64,000 nt of DNA from Legionella nagasakiensis. GTDB lineage: Bacteria; Pseudomonadota; Gammaproteobacteria; Legionellales; Legionellaceae. Positions 47,259 to 56,398 of this stretch are shown piece by piece. The position numbers and the translations under genes were made by a program. The stretch spans positions 62,001-126,000 of the forward strand of contig NZ_CAAAID010000002.1 of the NCBI RefSeq assembly GCF_900639915.1. Reading direction: 5' to 3'. The notes under the pieces are model-generated. The model saw nothing but the letters and a program-made list of their open reading frames with translations, was not told the origin of the DNA and searched no databases. The number at the start of each line of letters is the position of its first letter. The stretch's first letter is position 1.

Positions 47259-48839
47259 TTAATGCCTAAAATGGCGGTGACTGGTGAATATCATAACCAT
47301 TCCCAAAGTGTTGGCTGCCTCGATAATGTCTTTGTCTCGAATTGAGCCACCAGGTTGAATCACTGCGGCAATACCATGTTGGGCTGCCATGTGGATGCTG
47401 TCGGCAAAAGGAATAAAGGCATCGGATGCCATCACGGCCTGATGGGTTGAAAAACCAGCGGATTCTGCTTGCCATAGACCAATGCGGGTGCTCATGATTC
47501 GGCTTGTCTGGCCTGCGCCAATACCAATGGTGGCTTCTTCCTTGGCAAACACAATGGCATTGGACTTAACGTGTTTGACTGCACGCCAGGCAAATAATAA
47601 GTCCCTCATTTGTTGTGGATTAGGTTTTCTAGTTGTGACGGTTTTAAATTGTTCTGCATGAATAGACCATTCATCCCGTTCTTGAACCAATAAGCCGCCA
47701 TCAATACTTCTTACATCAATTTGGGGCAGTGCGAATGGCTTAGAGTCTCCAGTTATTAATACTCGAATGGTTTCCTTTTTAGCTAAGATAACTTGAGCTT
47801 CTTTGCTGGTGTCAGGCGCAATGATGACTTCAATAAATTGTCTAGCAAGCATGGTTTTGACCGTGTCTGCTTGTAAACATCGGTTAAACGCTAAAATGCC
47901 ACCATAACTGGAAACAGAATCGCTTTCATAGGCACGTTCATAAGCTTCCACTTGTGTTTTGCGTGCCGCAATGCCGCAGGGGTTTCCATGTTTGACGATA
48001 ACGCACACCTGTTCATAGTCAGGAAATGATTTCAGGCAATTCCAGGCGGCATCTGCATCGAGCAGGTTATTGTAAGAGAGAGGTTTGCCTTGCAGACACA
48101 AGGCATGAGCAAGTGAATTTATCATGGGAGGCGTATTAACATAGAGTGCGGCTTGTTGCTGTGGGTTTTCACCATAGCGCAAATCGTTCTGTTTTTTATG
48201 TTGAGCGATGAAATTATCCGGAAATGTGGCAAATTTTCCTTCTTCATCATTAAAGCGATTTAGATAATTGGCAATGATGGCATCATATCTTGCGGTGTGG
48301 GCAAATGCTTTTTTTGCCAACGTAAATGCCCAGTTTTTAGGCTTTTGTTTTGCATCTAGATACTGAATAAGTGTTGGATAGTCGTCTGGTGTAACAACAA
48401 CGGCTATGTTGGCATGATTTTTAGCCGCAGCACGGATCATGGCAGGCCCACCTATATCGATATGATCCAGAGCGTCTTGTAGCCTACAGTCTGCCTGGCG
48501 AATCATGTCTTCAAATGGATATAAATTGACTATCAGCAAATCAAAAGGGCGAATGGCAAAGGGTCGCAAAGCTTTTTCATCGTCTGTGCCATTGGCCAGT
48601 AAGCCGGCGTGAATGGCTGGGTGAAGTGTTTTTACCCGTCCATCGAGTAATTCGGGAAAACCGGTATAGTGTTCTACTTTAGTAATGGGAAATCCGTGCT
48701 CTTGGAGTAAGGTAGCAGTCTTGCCGGTAGCAACAAGTTCAATGTTTTGTTGATGCAGTTTGGCGGCAAGCAATACAAGATCGCGTTTGTCAGAGACACT
48801 GATCAGAGCCCGGCGTGGATTAAAAAAAGAAGTGGTCAT
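47259..48839 (-). CDS. purH: AICAR formyltransferase/IMP cyclohydrolase
   Basis: Last two steps of purine synthesis: formylation of AICAR and ring closure to IMP. 526 aa, standard. The N-terminal MGS-like cyclohydrolase begins ALISVSDKRDLVLLAAKL and has HPAIHAGLL; the transformylase domain has LRYGENPQQQAALY, KHGNPCGIA and FADSIHMAAQHGIAAVIQPGG. It lies 17 bases after hisIE on the same strand. HisH/HisF release AICAR, so the arrangement links histidine synthesis to purine recycling. Confidence 0.97.
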   Translation of the reverse strand: MTTSFFNPRRALISVSDKRDLVLLAAKLHQQNIELVATGKTATLLQEHGFPITKVEHYTGFPELLDGRVKTLHPAIHAGLLANGTDDEKALRPFAIRPFDLLIVNLYPFEDMIRQADCRLQDALDHIDIGGPAMIRAAAKNHANIAVVVTPDDYPTLIQYLDAKQKPKNWAFTLAKKAFAHTARYDAIIANYLNRFNDEEGKFATFPDNFIAQHKKQNDLRYGENPQQQAALYVNTPPMINSLAHALCLQGKPLSYNNLLDADAAWNCLKSFPDYEQVCVIVKHGNPCGIAARKTQVEAYERAYESDSVSSYGGILAFNRCLQADTVKTMLARQFIEVIIAPDTSKEAQVILAKKETIRVLITGDSKPFALPQIDVRSIDGGLLVQERDEWSIHAEQFKTVTTRKPNPQQMRDLLFAWRAVKHVKSNAIVFAKEEATIGIGAGQTSRIMSTRIGLWQAESAGFSTHQAVMASDAFIPFADSIHMAAQHGIAAVIQPGGSIRDKDIIEAANTLGMVMIFTSHRHFRH

Positions 48840-48856
48840 GGTTTATCTCACCTGGT

Positions 48857-49471
48857 TTAGAGGGCGTGGCGTTTTTGCAAACAATCCAACACCTCGTATA
48901 AATCAATTTGACGAAGGTGTAACAGGACAAGGAGGTGGAATATCAGATCAGCCGCTTCATTGATTAATTTGTCAGAATGGTCACCAAGCGCTGCAATCAC
49001 AGTTTCTACGGCTTCTTCACCTACTTTTTGCGCGCAGCGGTTGACCCCACTGGTTAATAAGGCAGAAACATAGCTGCCTGGTAGTTGAGTTTGTGCTCGC
49101 TCGGCAATGACATCGCTTAAGGTATTTAAAAAACTGAATGTGGATGAAGCCGCCGGTTGAAAGCAGGTCTTAAAGCCTAAGTGACAGGCTGGACCGGATG
49201 CCAGGACTTGAATCAGAAGACTGTCGCCATCACAGTCGGTCACTATCTGCTGGACCGTCATGGTATTGCCCGAGGTTTCTCCTTTACGCCATAAACGTTG
49301 TTTACTACGACTGTACAGAATTAATGCTTTGGTCGTTAACGTTTGCGCAAGTGCATCTTGGTTCATATAAGCCAGCATCAATACTTCGCCGGAGCGTGCG
49401 TCTTGAATGATGGCGGGTAATAATCCATTCATTTTTTGCCAATCTAATTGTTCTATATTTAATGGATTCAT
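48857..49471 (-). CDS. hisI: phosphoribosyl-AMP cyclohydrolase/phosphoribosyl-ATP pyrophosphatase
   Basis: Fused HisI-HisE, second and third steps of histidine synthesis. 204 aa. HisI part: VLMLAYMNQDALAQTL and DCDGDSLLIQV with its zinc Cys. HisE part from about 110: SDVIAERAQT, KVGEEAVETVIAALGD and NEAADLIFHLLVLL. It overlaps hisF by 4 bases and is followed by purH. Confidence 0.96.
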   Translation of the reverse strand: MNPLNIEQLDWQKMNGLLPAIIQDARSGEVLMLAYMNQDALAQTLTTKALILYSRSKQRLWRKGETSGNTMTVQQIVTDCDGDSLLIQVLASGPACHLGFKTCFQPAASSTFSFLNTLSDVIAERAQTQLPGSYVSALLTSGVNRCAQKVGEEAVETVIAALGDHSDKLINEAADLIFHLLVLLHLRQIDLYEVLDCLQKRHAL

Positions 49472-50235
49472 AATCTTACCTCGATCTGGCTGGTGGCGAG
49501 TGTTTGCTTAACGTCCTGAATACTTAATAGTCGTTCATGAAAAACGCTGGCAGCTAAGGCTCCGTCTACATGAGCTTCCCGAAACACACGGACAAAATCG
49601 TCGGCAATACCGGCACCTCCCGAGGCAATCAGTGGAACATGGGTCAATGCGCGCATTTTTTGTAATTGATCAATATCATACCCTTGACGAACCCCATCGG
49701 ATTGCATGCAATTAAGAACAATCTCCCCAGCGCCACGAGCCTGAACTTCAAGAATCCAATCGATGGTTTTACGTTTTGCAGGTTTGCATTTGAGTGGATC
49801 ACCCGTATATTGATACACATAAAAATCATCCTCTATCCATTGACTGTCAATGCCAATGACCACGCACTGACTGCCGAAAGCTTCACTGAATTGATTAATG
49901 AGCTCTGGTCTTTCCAGGGCAGGACTGTTGAGTGAGATTTTATCAGCGCCGGCGTTTAAAATGGCCTGTGCTTTTTCAAGCGTACGAATACCTCCTGCGA
50001 CTGTAAATGGAATAGGAAGAACGCTGGCGACTTTATGGATCCATTGAGGACATACACAACGGTGTTCAGGGCTTGCGCTAATGTCATAAAAAACCAATTC
50101 ATCGGCCCCTTCGGCTGCATACAAAGAGGTAAGTGGAATGATTTCACCCACGATGCGATGATGACGGAATTGAATGCCTTTAACGACTCGGTTGTTGTAA
50201 ACGTCCAGACAGGGGATGATGCGTTTGCTTAACAT
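49468..50235 (-). CDS. hisF: imidazole glycerol phosphate synthase cyclase subunit HisF
   Basis: TIM barrel that, with HisH ammonia, forms imidazole glycerol phosphate and AICAR. The start at ATG 50235 (MLSKRIIPCLDVYNNRVVKG) follows GAGG; a longer in-frame reading is possible. 255 aa. Catalytic Asp in IPCLD (D11) and the later IGIDSQW segment; phosphate loops ASGGAGI and TVAGGIRT. It overlaps hisA by 7 bases. Confidence 0.96.
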   Translation of the reverse strand: MLSKRIIPCLDVYNNRVVKGIQFRHHRIVGEIIPLTSLYAAEGADELVFYDISASPEHRCVCPQWIHKVASVLPIPFTVAGGIRTLEKAQAILNAGADKISLNSPALERPELINQFSEAFGSQCVVIGIDSQWIEDDFYVYQYTGDPLKCKPAKRKTIDWILEVQARGAGEIVLNCMQSDGVRQGYDIDQLQKMRALTHVPLIASGGAGIADDFVRVFREAHVDGALAASVFHERLLSIQDVKQTLATSQIEVRL

Positions 50236-50963
50236 GGTGCAACCTCTTGAATGCAAGCGGATAAGTTGAGATCACTTTCGTACAAGGTACGACCTAGAAT
50301 GACGGCTGCAATGCCTATCGTGGCAAGTTTGCGCATGTCTTCAAGATGGCGAATTCCGCCAGAGGCTTGCCAGGCAATGTCGGGAAAACGGCTAAGGGCT
50401 TCCTCATAAAGACGCACGTTAGGACCATTCATCATGCCATCACAGGCAATATCGGTGCATAGCACGTGTTTAATACCTAATGCTTCGTAAAAGGCCACGA
50501 TGTGCCAAAGATTATAGGTGGTTGTTGTTTGCCAGCCGTGAATCGCAGGTGCGGGAGTGCCTTGGAGCATATGCACATCGAATGCCAACACGATGTTTTC
50601 GGCGCCAGCTAACGTTATTATTTGCATGGTCAGTTCTGGATCATTAATGGCGATGCTGCCAATGACGAGCTTCGTAATACCTGCAGCGAGGCAGGTTTTT
50701 GCACTGGCAAGACTGCGAATGCCGCCACCGACTTGAAGGGTGATGTTATCCATTTTTATGGTTTTTATCAGAGCCAATTGTTGAATTTCTCCCAAGCGAG
50801 CACCATCCAGATCAACGACATGCAAATGCGTCGCACCCTGCTTTGTATACTTCATGGCAAGCGCTTGGGGCGTTGATTCGTAAAAAGAAACACGATCAAA
50901 TTGACCTTGTTGCAAACGAACGCATCGACCTTGTTGCAAATCAATGGCCGGAATAATCAACAT
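50229..50963 (-). CDS. hisA: phosphoribosylformimino-AICAR phosphate isomerase HisA
   Basis: TIM-barrel isomerase, fourth step. The start at ATG 50963 ([20 protein letters not shown]) has GGGAG 5 bases upstream. 244 aa. Catalytic Asp in PAIDL and CTDIACDGMMNGPN; phosphate loops VGGGIRS and ASGGIRH. It overlaps hisH by 7 bases. Confidence 0.96.
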   Translation of the reverse strand: MLIIPAIDLQQGRCVRLQQGQFDRVSFYESTPQALAMKYTKQGATHLHVVDLDGARLGEIQQLALIKTIKMDNITLQVGGGIRSLASAKTCLAAGITKLVIGSIAINDPELTMQIITLAGAENIVLAFDVHMLQGTPAPAIHGWQTTTTYNLWHIVAFYEALGIKHVLCTDIACDGMMNGPNVRLYEEALSRFPDIAWQASGGIRHLEDMRKLATIGIAAVILGRTLYESDLNLSACIQEVAPC

Positions 50964-51562
50964 GTTTTCTCCCATGCTTGTGTTAAAAAGTTATTTAATA
51001 ATTTAAGGCCAGTATTAGCTGATTTTTCCGGATGAAATTGCATGCCAAAAACATTATTTTTTTGCACGATGGCTGTAAATTCATGGCTGTATTGGCAACG
51101 GGCCAAGGCATGATTATTGTTTAAGGCCGCGTAACTATGGACAAAATAAACCTGTTCATGGTCATTTATTCCTTGCTTTAATAAAGAGTCGCTATGCCAG
51201 TGCAAGTGATTCCAACCCATGTGCGGAACTGGATAATGTTCTTTGTAAGATAGACGTTGAATATGACCCGGAATGAGTCCCAAACAATCCACATGGCCTT
51301 CGTCGCTTTGTTCATATAACAATTGCATGCCAAGACATATTCCAAGCAAGGGTTGCGTCAATTGCGTCAATACGGGTACCAAACGATAGGCATGCAGCGA
51401 TTGCATGGCAGGAGCAGCCGCCCCTACACCGGGAAGAATGACGTGACTTGCCTGTTTTATATCGTTTTCACAATGCGTTAATACAGGACTAAATCCCAGG
51501 CGCTTGATGGCATTCATCAGCGAGGTTAGATTGTTTCCAACCACATCAATGACGGCAATCAT
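50957..51562 (-). CDS. hisH: imidazole glycerol phosphate synthase glutaminase subunit HisH
   Basis: Supplies ammonia from glutamine to HisF. 201 aa. The class I glutaminase triad is present: Cys in [15 protein letters not shown], His and Glu in [25 protein letters not shown] is also typical. It overlaps hisB by 4 bases. Confidence 0.97.
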   Translation of the reverse strand: MIAVIDVVGNNLTSLMNAIKRLGFSPVLTHCENDIKQASHVILPGVGAAAPAMQSLHAYRLVPVLTQLTQPLLGICLGMQLLYEQSDEGHVDCLGLIPGHIQRLSYKEHYPVPHMGWNHLHWHSDSLLKQGINDHEQVYFVHSYAALNNNHALARCQYSHEFTAIVQKNNVFGMQFHPEKSANTGLKLLNNFLTQAWEKTC

Positions 51563-52617
51563 AAAACCCCCTTGGTGGATGGCAAGTGATTGTTTACCCG
51601 CTGCATGGCTTGTTGCAAGGCGCGTCCTAAGGCTTTGAAGCAGGCTTCAATCATGTGATGATGATTTTGTCCACGCACGCTAACATGCATGGTTGCCCCA
51701 AGACTGCTTGCCAGAGAATTGAAAAAATGAGGAACCATTTCTGTTGCCATGCCGCCAACAAATTCACGAGTAAATGGCGCATCAAAGGCACAAAAACTGC
51801 GGCCACAAAGGTCAAGGGAGACGGTTGCTAATGCTTCATCCATCGGTAGAGTAAATCCATAACGATTAATACCCCATTTATCATCCAGGGCTGTCCTTAA
51901 TGCATTGCCAAGCGCAAGCGCTGTGTCTTCAATTAAATGATGTTCATCCACGTGAACATCTCCTTCGGCCGTTATTTGTAAGTGAAAACCGCCATGCTTG
52001 GCGATTTGTTCCAGCATGTGGTTAAAAAAACCAATGGGGGTGTTAATAGCACAGGGCTCATCGGAATCAAGGACGACGGTTAAAGCAATGGCTGTTTCCT
52101 TGGTGTTACGGGTGATGGTAGCGCGGCGTTTTTGATTTAAAATCGTATCGACCACGTTTAACCAGTTGTGTTGATTGGTCATGGGCAGATAAGCAACGCC
52201 TAAGTTGTCGGCTAATTGTTTATCCGTCTCGCGGTCACCAATGACCCAGCAACGAGTTGGGTTTATTTTATTGTTTTGCAAAAAACTATTGAGTAAACCG
52301 GTTTTGGGTTTACGACAAGCGCAACCATCAAATAAAGTATGCGGGCAAATAAATACGTCGCGAAAAGTAATGCCCTGAGAGGAAAACAGGTCGATGATAT
52401 AATCATGGCAACGCTGAAAATCCGCTTGCGGAAAACGAGTGGTTCCCAAACCGTCTTGATTGCTGACCATCACCAGTTGAAATCCAGCATCCAGTAAACG
52501 AAGTAATGCCGGGATAACATGAGGGCAAAGACGGATTTTGGCCAAATCATCAATTTGATTGTCATGGGGTTCCTCGATTAATGTGCCATCGCGGTCAATA
52601 AATAGAATGTCTTGCAT
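51559..52617 (-). CDS. hisB: histidinol-phosphatase/imidazoleglycerol-phosphate dehydratase
   Basis: Bifunctional HisB of the enteric type, 352 aa. The N-terminal HAD phosphatase has [10 protein letters not shown] and the zinc cysteines [14 protein letters not shown]; the C-terminal dehydratase has [32 protein letters not shown] and [16 protein letters not shown]. It overlaps hisC by one base and hisH by four. The fusion is typical of gammaproteobacteria. Confidence 0.97.
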   Translation of the reverse strand: MQDILFIDRDGTLIEEPHDNQIDDLAKIRLCPHVIPALLRLLDAGFQLVMVSNQDGLGTTRFPQADFQRCHDYIIDLFSSQGITFRDVFICPHTLFDGCACRKPKTGLLNSFLQNNKINPTRCWVIGDRETDKQLADNLGVAYLPMTNQHNWLNVVDTILNQKRRATITRNTKETAIALTVVLDSDEPCAINTPIGFFNHMLEQIAKHGGFHLQITAEGDVHVDEHHLIEDTALALGNALRTALDDKWGINRYGFTLPMDEALATVSLDLCGRSFCAFDAPFTREFVGGMATEMVPHFFNSLASSLGATMHVSVRGQNHHHMIEACFKALGRALQQAMQRVNNHLPSTKGVL

Positions 52618-53681
52618 TACCGCTCTCCAGAAAACAAGGTTAAGGTGGACAATAATTGTGCGTTTTGATGTTCGCTTCCTACAGTAATTCGCAAGTGATG
52701 CGGCAAGAGGCCATGATCGGCAAAAAAGCGAACGGCAATGCCGTGTTGTTTAAACCATTGGGCCAGTGTCTTGGCATAAAGGGTTTTAATTAGGACGAAA
52801 TTAGTGACAGTCGGATAAATCTTGTCTATCCAGGGCGATGATTGCAAGCCCGCGATAAGTTCGGTGCGCAGGAACGCGATGCGTTGTTTGGTTTGGATAA
52901 GCCAATCTTTGTCTTTTAACACCCATGAACTTAAATTAATGACTGTGGTGGATAAAGTAAAAGGAGCCATAATTGTTTGCAGTGCTTGAATAACCTGAGA
53001 TTGCGCAAGAACAGCACCAAGCCGTAATCCAGCTAAACCATAAGCCTTGGACAGTGTGCGTAGGACGATGAGATTATCAAAGCCAGAGATGAGTGTTGCT
53101 GCACTTGGTGCATCGCTAAATTCAATATAAGCTTCATCGACAACAATCATGGCTTTGTTATTAAATTGCCGACATAGGTTGGCTATGGCGGCTAATTCAA
53201 TGAGGTTCCCAGTAGGGTTATTAGGGCGACAAAGCATAATCAGTTTACAATTGGGCCGCCATGACTCCTGGATTGCCTCATACGACGGTTGAAAGTCAGT
53301 GTCATTTTCCTGTAAGGGACAATCAATGACCCCGGCTTGCTGTAAGCCAGCATAAAAGGCATACATGGAAAAGGTTGGTGGGCATTGGAGAATGCTGTCT
53401 AAACCGGCTCTTAAAAAAAACCGCATCAATAAGTCAATGCCGTCATCACTGCCTCTCGTTAACAAGAGTTCTTCAGGATTCACTTGATAACAATGAGCCC
53501 ATTGCCTTTGTAACTCCTGTTGTGCTGCACGGGTTGGATAATAGTTCAATGCCATATCGGTGGATGTGATAGGCGACCAGGGCAATTCATTTGCATCCAA
53601 TTTGTGCTTACAGGATTCATGATTCATGGAATACGTTTGAATAAGGGCCAGATCGGGGCGCATTAATTTAAGGACGCTCAC
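52617..53681 (-). CDS. hisC: histidinol-phosphate aminotransferase (operon copy)
   Basis: Transaminates imidazole acetol phosphate, with PLP. 354 aa. PLP lysine in [27 protein letters not shown] and VVDEAYIEF are HisC marks. It overlaps hisD by 4 bases. Since it sits inside the operon, this is the copy expected to serve histidine synthesis; the other (42815-43927) may have another role. Confidence 0.96.
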   Translation of the reverse strand: MSVLKLMRPDLALIQTYSMNHESCKHKLDANELPWSPITSTDMALNYYPTRAAQQELQRQWAHCYQVNPEELLLTRGSDDGIDLLMRFFLRAGLDSILQCPPTFSMYAFYAGLQQAGVIDCPLQENDTDFQPSYEAIQESWRPNCKLIMLCRPNNPTGNLIELAAIANLCRQFNNKAMIVVDEAYIEFSDAPSAATLISGFDNLIVLRTLSKAYGLAGLRLGAVLAQSQVIQALQTIMAPFTLSTTVINLSSWVLKDKDWLIQTKQRIAFLRTELIAGLQSSPWIDKIYPTVTNFVLIKTLYAKTLAQWFKQHGIAVRFFADHGLLPHHLRITVGSEHQNAQLLSTLTLFSGER

Positions 53682-54982
53682 AGCAATTCTCCCAATTGAT
53701 TTAAACGTTGTTTCACCGCCTGGGCATGGGCATCAAGGCCTTCCAGCATCGCTAAGGTATAAGCTGTTTCGCCGATTTGCTGGAGGCCTTCCTCAGTAAT
53801 GGACTGGACACTGATGGCTTTTAAAAAATCCATGGTGGACAATCCACTATGACTGCGGGCAAAGCCATTGGTTGGCAAGACATGGTTGCTCCCGGTTGCA
53901 TAATCGCCTAAGGTTTCCGCAGCCCATGGGCCTAAAAAAATGGTGCCTGCATTTTCTATTCCTGACACCCAATCGGGAGCATCTGTGCGATTAATGATTA
54001 AATGTTCCGGCGCATATTGATTAATGATTGTCAGTGTTTCAGCGCGTTCAAGACAGGTAAAGATCCTGCTTTGTGCCAGTGATTGCAGAATAATGGCTTG
54101 TCTTGATAACGTTTGTAGCTGTTGTTTAAGGGCCACATTGACTCTTTCGGCAAAAGATGGACTTTCACAGATTAATAAAACTTGCGAGTCTATCCCATGC
54201 TCTGCCTGCGCCAGTAAATCCGCTGCTACATAGGCTGGATTGGCATTATCATCGGCAATAATCATCACTTCGGATGGGCCTGCCGGCATGTCAATGGCGG
54301 CACCGCACGGATCAATGGATACTTGAGTTTTTGCTTCTGTTACATAGCGATTGCCTGGGCCGAAAATTTTATCCACTTTGGGAATCGTATTGGTTCCAAA
54401 CGCCATGGCGGCGATGGCTTGGGCGCCACCCACGGTATAAATAGTCTCAATTTGACATAAGCGTGCGGCAACCAATAAGTTTGGATCGAGTTGTCCCATG
54501 CTATTTGGTGGGGTACATAATACCCGTACTGGACATCCGGCAATCAAGGCCGGGATGGCCTGCATCAGCAGCGAGGAAATCAATGGCGTATGATTTCCTC
54601 CTGGTACGTATAATCCGACTTTGTTTAAGGGGCGGTACAAACGCTTGATATGAACGCCTTTTGTTGTGTTCACTTGCAGAGATTTTGGCATGGTTGCTTG
54701 ATGAAAGGCCGTAATAGTCTGTATGGCAGTTTTCATGGCGGCAAGTGCGCAGGAAGATATCTCGGCCTCGGCAATTTGTTCTTTTGCAACGGTCAGGGAA
54801 GATAAACTCACTCCGTCAAATTCACGAGTAAAGCGCAGCAATGATTGATCGCCTTCTTCTTTAACGGCGGTCAGAATGGCGCGTACACTGTTTTTAGGAC
54901 TATGACGTTGCTGTGGTCTTGCTAATCGCTGGCGTTTGCTTTCCAACGTCAAATCTTGCCAATGTTCAATGGTTAGCATCAT
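53678..54982 (-). CDS. hisD: histidinol dehydrogenase
   Basis: Final two oxidations to histidine, zinc- and NAD-dependent. 434 aa. Motifs include GLYVPGGNHTPLISSLLM, GGAQAIAAMAFGT, KIFGPGNRYVTEAK and AGPSEVMIIADD, and the zinc/catalytic His region DLLAQAEHGIDSQVLL and QYAPEHLII. It starts directly at the hisG stop (TAA then ATGATG). Confidence 0.97.
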   Translation of the reverse strand: MMLTIEHWQDLTLESKRQRLARPQQRHSPKNSVRAILTAVKEEGDQSLLRFTREFDGVSLSSLTVAKEQIAEAEISSCALAAMKTAIQTITAFHQATMPKSLQVNTTKGVHIKRLYRPLNKVGLYVPGGNHTPLISSLLMQAIPALIAGCPVRVLCTPPNSMGQLDPNLLVAARLCQIETIYTVGGAQAIAAMAFGTNTIPKVDKIFGPGNRYVTEAKTQVSIDPCGAAIDMPAGPSEVMIIADDNANPAYVAADLLAQAEHGIDSQVLLICESPSFAERVNVALKQQLQTLSRQAIILQSLAQSRIFTCLERAETLTIINQYAPEHLIINRTDAPDWVSGIENAGTIFLGPWAAETLGDYATGSNHVLPTNGFARSHSGLSTMDFLKAISVQSITEEGLQQIGETAYTLAMLEGLDAHAQAVKQRLNQLGELL

Positions 54983-55864
54983 TTATTCCAGCATTTTTTC
55001 AATCGGTAAAACCAAAATGGAACTGGCACCTAATGATTGAATGGTTTCCAAGGTATTCCAGAAAATCCTTTCACTGGAGACAACATGAACAGCGACTTTG
55101 TCAGGAGTGGCCGGCAGTGGCACGATCGTCGGCGATTCTGCCCCTGGCAAATGGTTGCAAATTTTTTCAAGAGCCATGGTTGGTGCATGAAAAACAATGT
55201 ATTTACGTTCAGAGGCTTGCTGAACGGCTTTGATGCGGCGTGCCAGCATATCAAACAGAGCTTGTTGCTCCGCGGTGATGGCATGTGTGGATTGAATAAA
55301 GGTGGCTTGGCTTTTGAGAACCGTTTCCACTTCAATAAGTTTATTATCTTCCAGGGTTTGACCGCTTGATACCAAATCACAGATGGCGTCGGCCATGCCC
55401 ATTCGGGGTGCGACTTCCACAGAGCCTGATAACACTAGCCTTTCGGCACGAATTTTTCTTTCATTTAAATATTGGGCCAGCAAATAGGGATAACTCGTGG
55501 CAATGCGTTTTCCTTCAAGACTCCCGGGGCCACGATAATCAAAAGATTCGGGAACCGCAATGGCTAGGCGGCAATAACAATGACCCAAAGGTAAAACCGT
55601 ACGATATTGCTTATGTGGGGAATGCAAGGCGGCTTCAAACAGCACATTTTCACCGACAATGCCGCCATCGCATAATCCGTCAAAGACTAAAGTCGGGATG
55701 TCATCATCACGAACAAACAATAAGTCAATGGGGAAATTTTCGACATGGGTGACTAGAGCATTTTCCTTGATGCGAAACGTTAAACCGCAGCGTTGTAATA
55801 AATTGATGGATTCTTGGGATAATCGGCCTTTTTTCTGAAGAACCAAACGAAGTCTTTTGTTCAC
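54983..55864 (-). CDS. hisG: ATP phosphoribosyltransferase, long form
   Basis: First, committed step of histidine synthesis, normally inhibited by histidine. 293 aa, long form with the C-terminal ACT-like regulatory domain (about 220-293), so no HisZ is required. Motifs: LVLQKKGRLSQESINLL, FVRDDDIPTLV, VEVAPRMGMADAICDLVSSG. Starts at GTG 55864, overlapping the stop of the upstream regulator (ATGTGA), so translation is coupled. Confidence 0.96.
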   Translation of the reverse strand: MNKRLRLVLQKKGRLSQESINLLQRCGLTFRIKENALVTHVENFPIDLLFVRDDDIPTLVFDGLCDGGIVGENVLFEAALHSPHKQYRTVLPLGHCYCRLAIAVPESFDYRGPGSLEGKRIATSYPYLLAQYLNERKIRAERLVLSGSVEVAPRMGMADAICDLVSSGQTLEDNKLIEVETVLKSQATFIQSTHAITAEQQALFDMLARRIKAVQQASERKYIVFHAPTMALEKICNHLPGAESPTIVPLPATPDKVAVHVVSSERIFWNTLETIQSLGASSILVLPIEKMLE

Positions 55865-56157
55865 ATGTTTTCCTGGCGCTCATAAATTAGGTTATAGCCA
55901 CCGCTGCCTAGTGATAAACAGCGTGCGACGCGGGTAATAGTGGTTACACTAACGCCAGTTTCATCATGAATGGTGCGATAGGGCATGCCTTTGCGCAGCA
56001 AAGGAACGACTTGCCAGCGATCGGCCATCGCTTCCAATTCTGCCGGAGTGCATAAATCCGTAAAAAAAGCAGTGGCTTCTTCGGTTGATTTCAGCAAGCT
56101 GATGGCATGCATGAGGTGTTGCAGTGATTCTTGTTTGGTTATAGGATGTGATTTCAT
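55861..56157 (-). CDS. TrpR-like (YerC/YecD family) transcriptional regulator
   Basis: 98 aa, TrpR superfamily helix-turn-helix protein. LCTPAELEAMADRWQVVPLL is the N-terminal helix pair and GMPYRTIHDETGVSVTTITRVARCL the DNA-reading part. Relatives of this family are found next to his genes in several bacteria and are thought to control histidine synthesis. It is the first gene of the his operon and overlaps hisG. Its own start region carries palindromic operator candidates. The co-effector is not known; the regulatory role is inference from position. Confidence 0.82.
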   Translation of the reverse strand: MKSHPITKQESLQHLMHAISLLKSTEEATAFFTDLCTPAELEAMADRWQVVPLLRKGMPYRTIHDETGVSVTTITRVARCLSLGSGGYNLIYERQENM

Positions 56158-56159
56158 AT

Positions 56160-56193
56160 TAATGTATTATTGTAATATAACATTAATGCATTA
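56160..56193. promoter_or_regulatory. candidate operator pair for the his regulator
   Basis: TAATGCATTA (56184-56193, perfect palindrome) and TAATGTATTA (56160-56169, one mismatch), centres 24 bases apart. The first overlaps the -10 box of the his promoter; the second lies just ahead of the regulator's start codon. The placement fits repression by the TrpR-like protein. Confidence 0.5.
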
Positions 56194-56218
56194 TATAGAA
56201 TACATAAGTGGCAATCAA
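56190..56218 (-). promoter_or_regulatory. sigma-70 promoter of the his operon
   Basis: On the minus strand, TTGATT (56218-56213), 17 bases, TATAAT (56195-56190). The start would be near 56183, leaving a leader of about 26 bases. No leader peptide with His codons fits in that length, so attenuation of the E. coli type is unlikely. Confidence 0.65.
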
Positions 56219-56398
56219 GATAATTTTTATTATCCAAGCAACAAGAAGCAGAGAAAGCCTATTATCCTGCTTATAAAACCACATCCGCTCATGGCAGTAT
56301 CTTCCACCTGGTCTCATGCATTCGTATGTAGATGATAACTACCAATGCTGCCAAGAATGGTTGAGCTGCGGAAATGATAAGAGGGTCAGTGTCGTCGC

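Noticed and set aside
55037-55752. Two longer plus-strand frames opposite hisG
   Set aside because: No domain, no ribosome site; hisG with its motifs accounts for the region.
49644-56335. Plus-strand frames across the his operon
   Set aside because: All lie opposite overlapping, clearly identified his genes and show no initiation signals or families.
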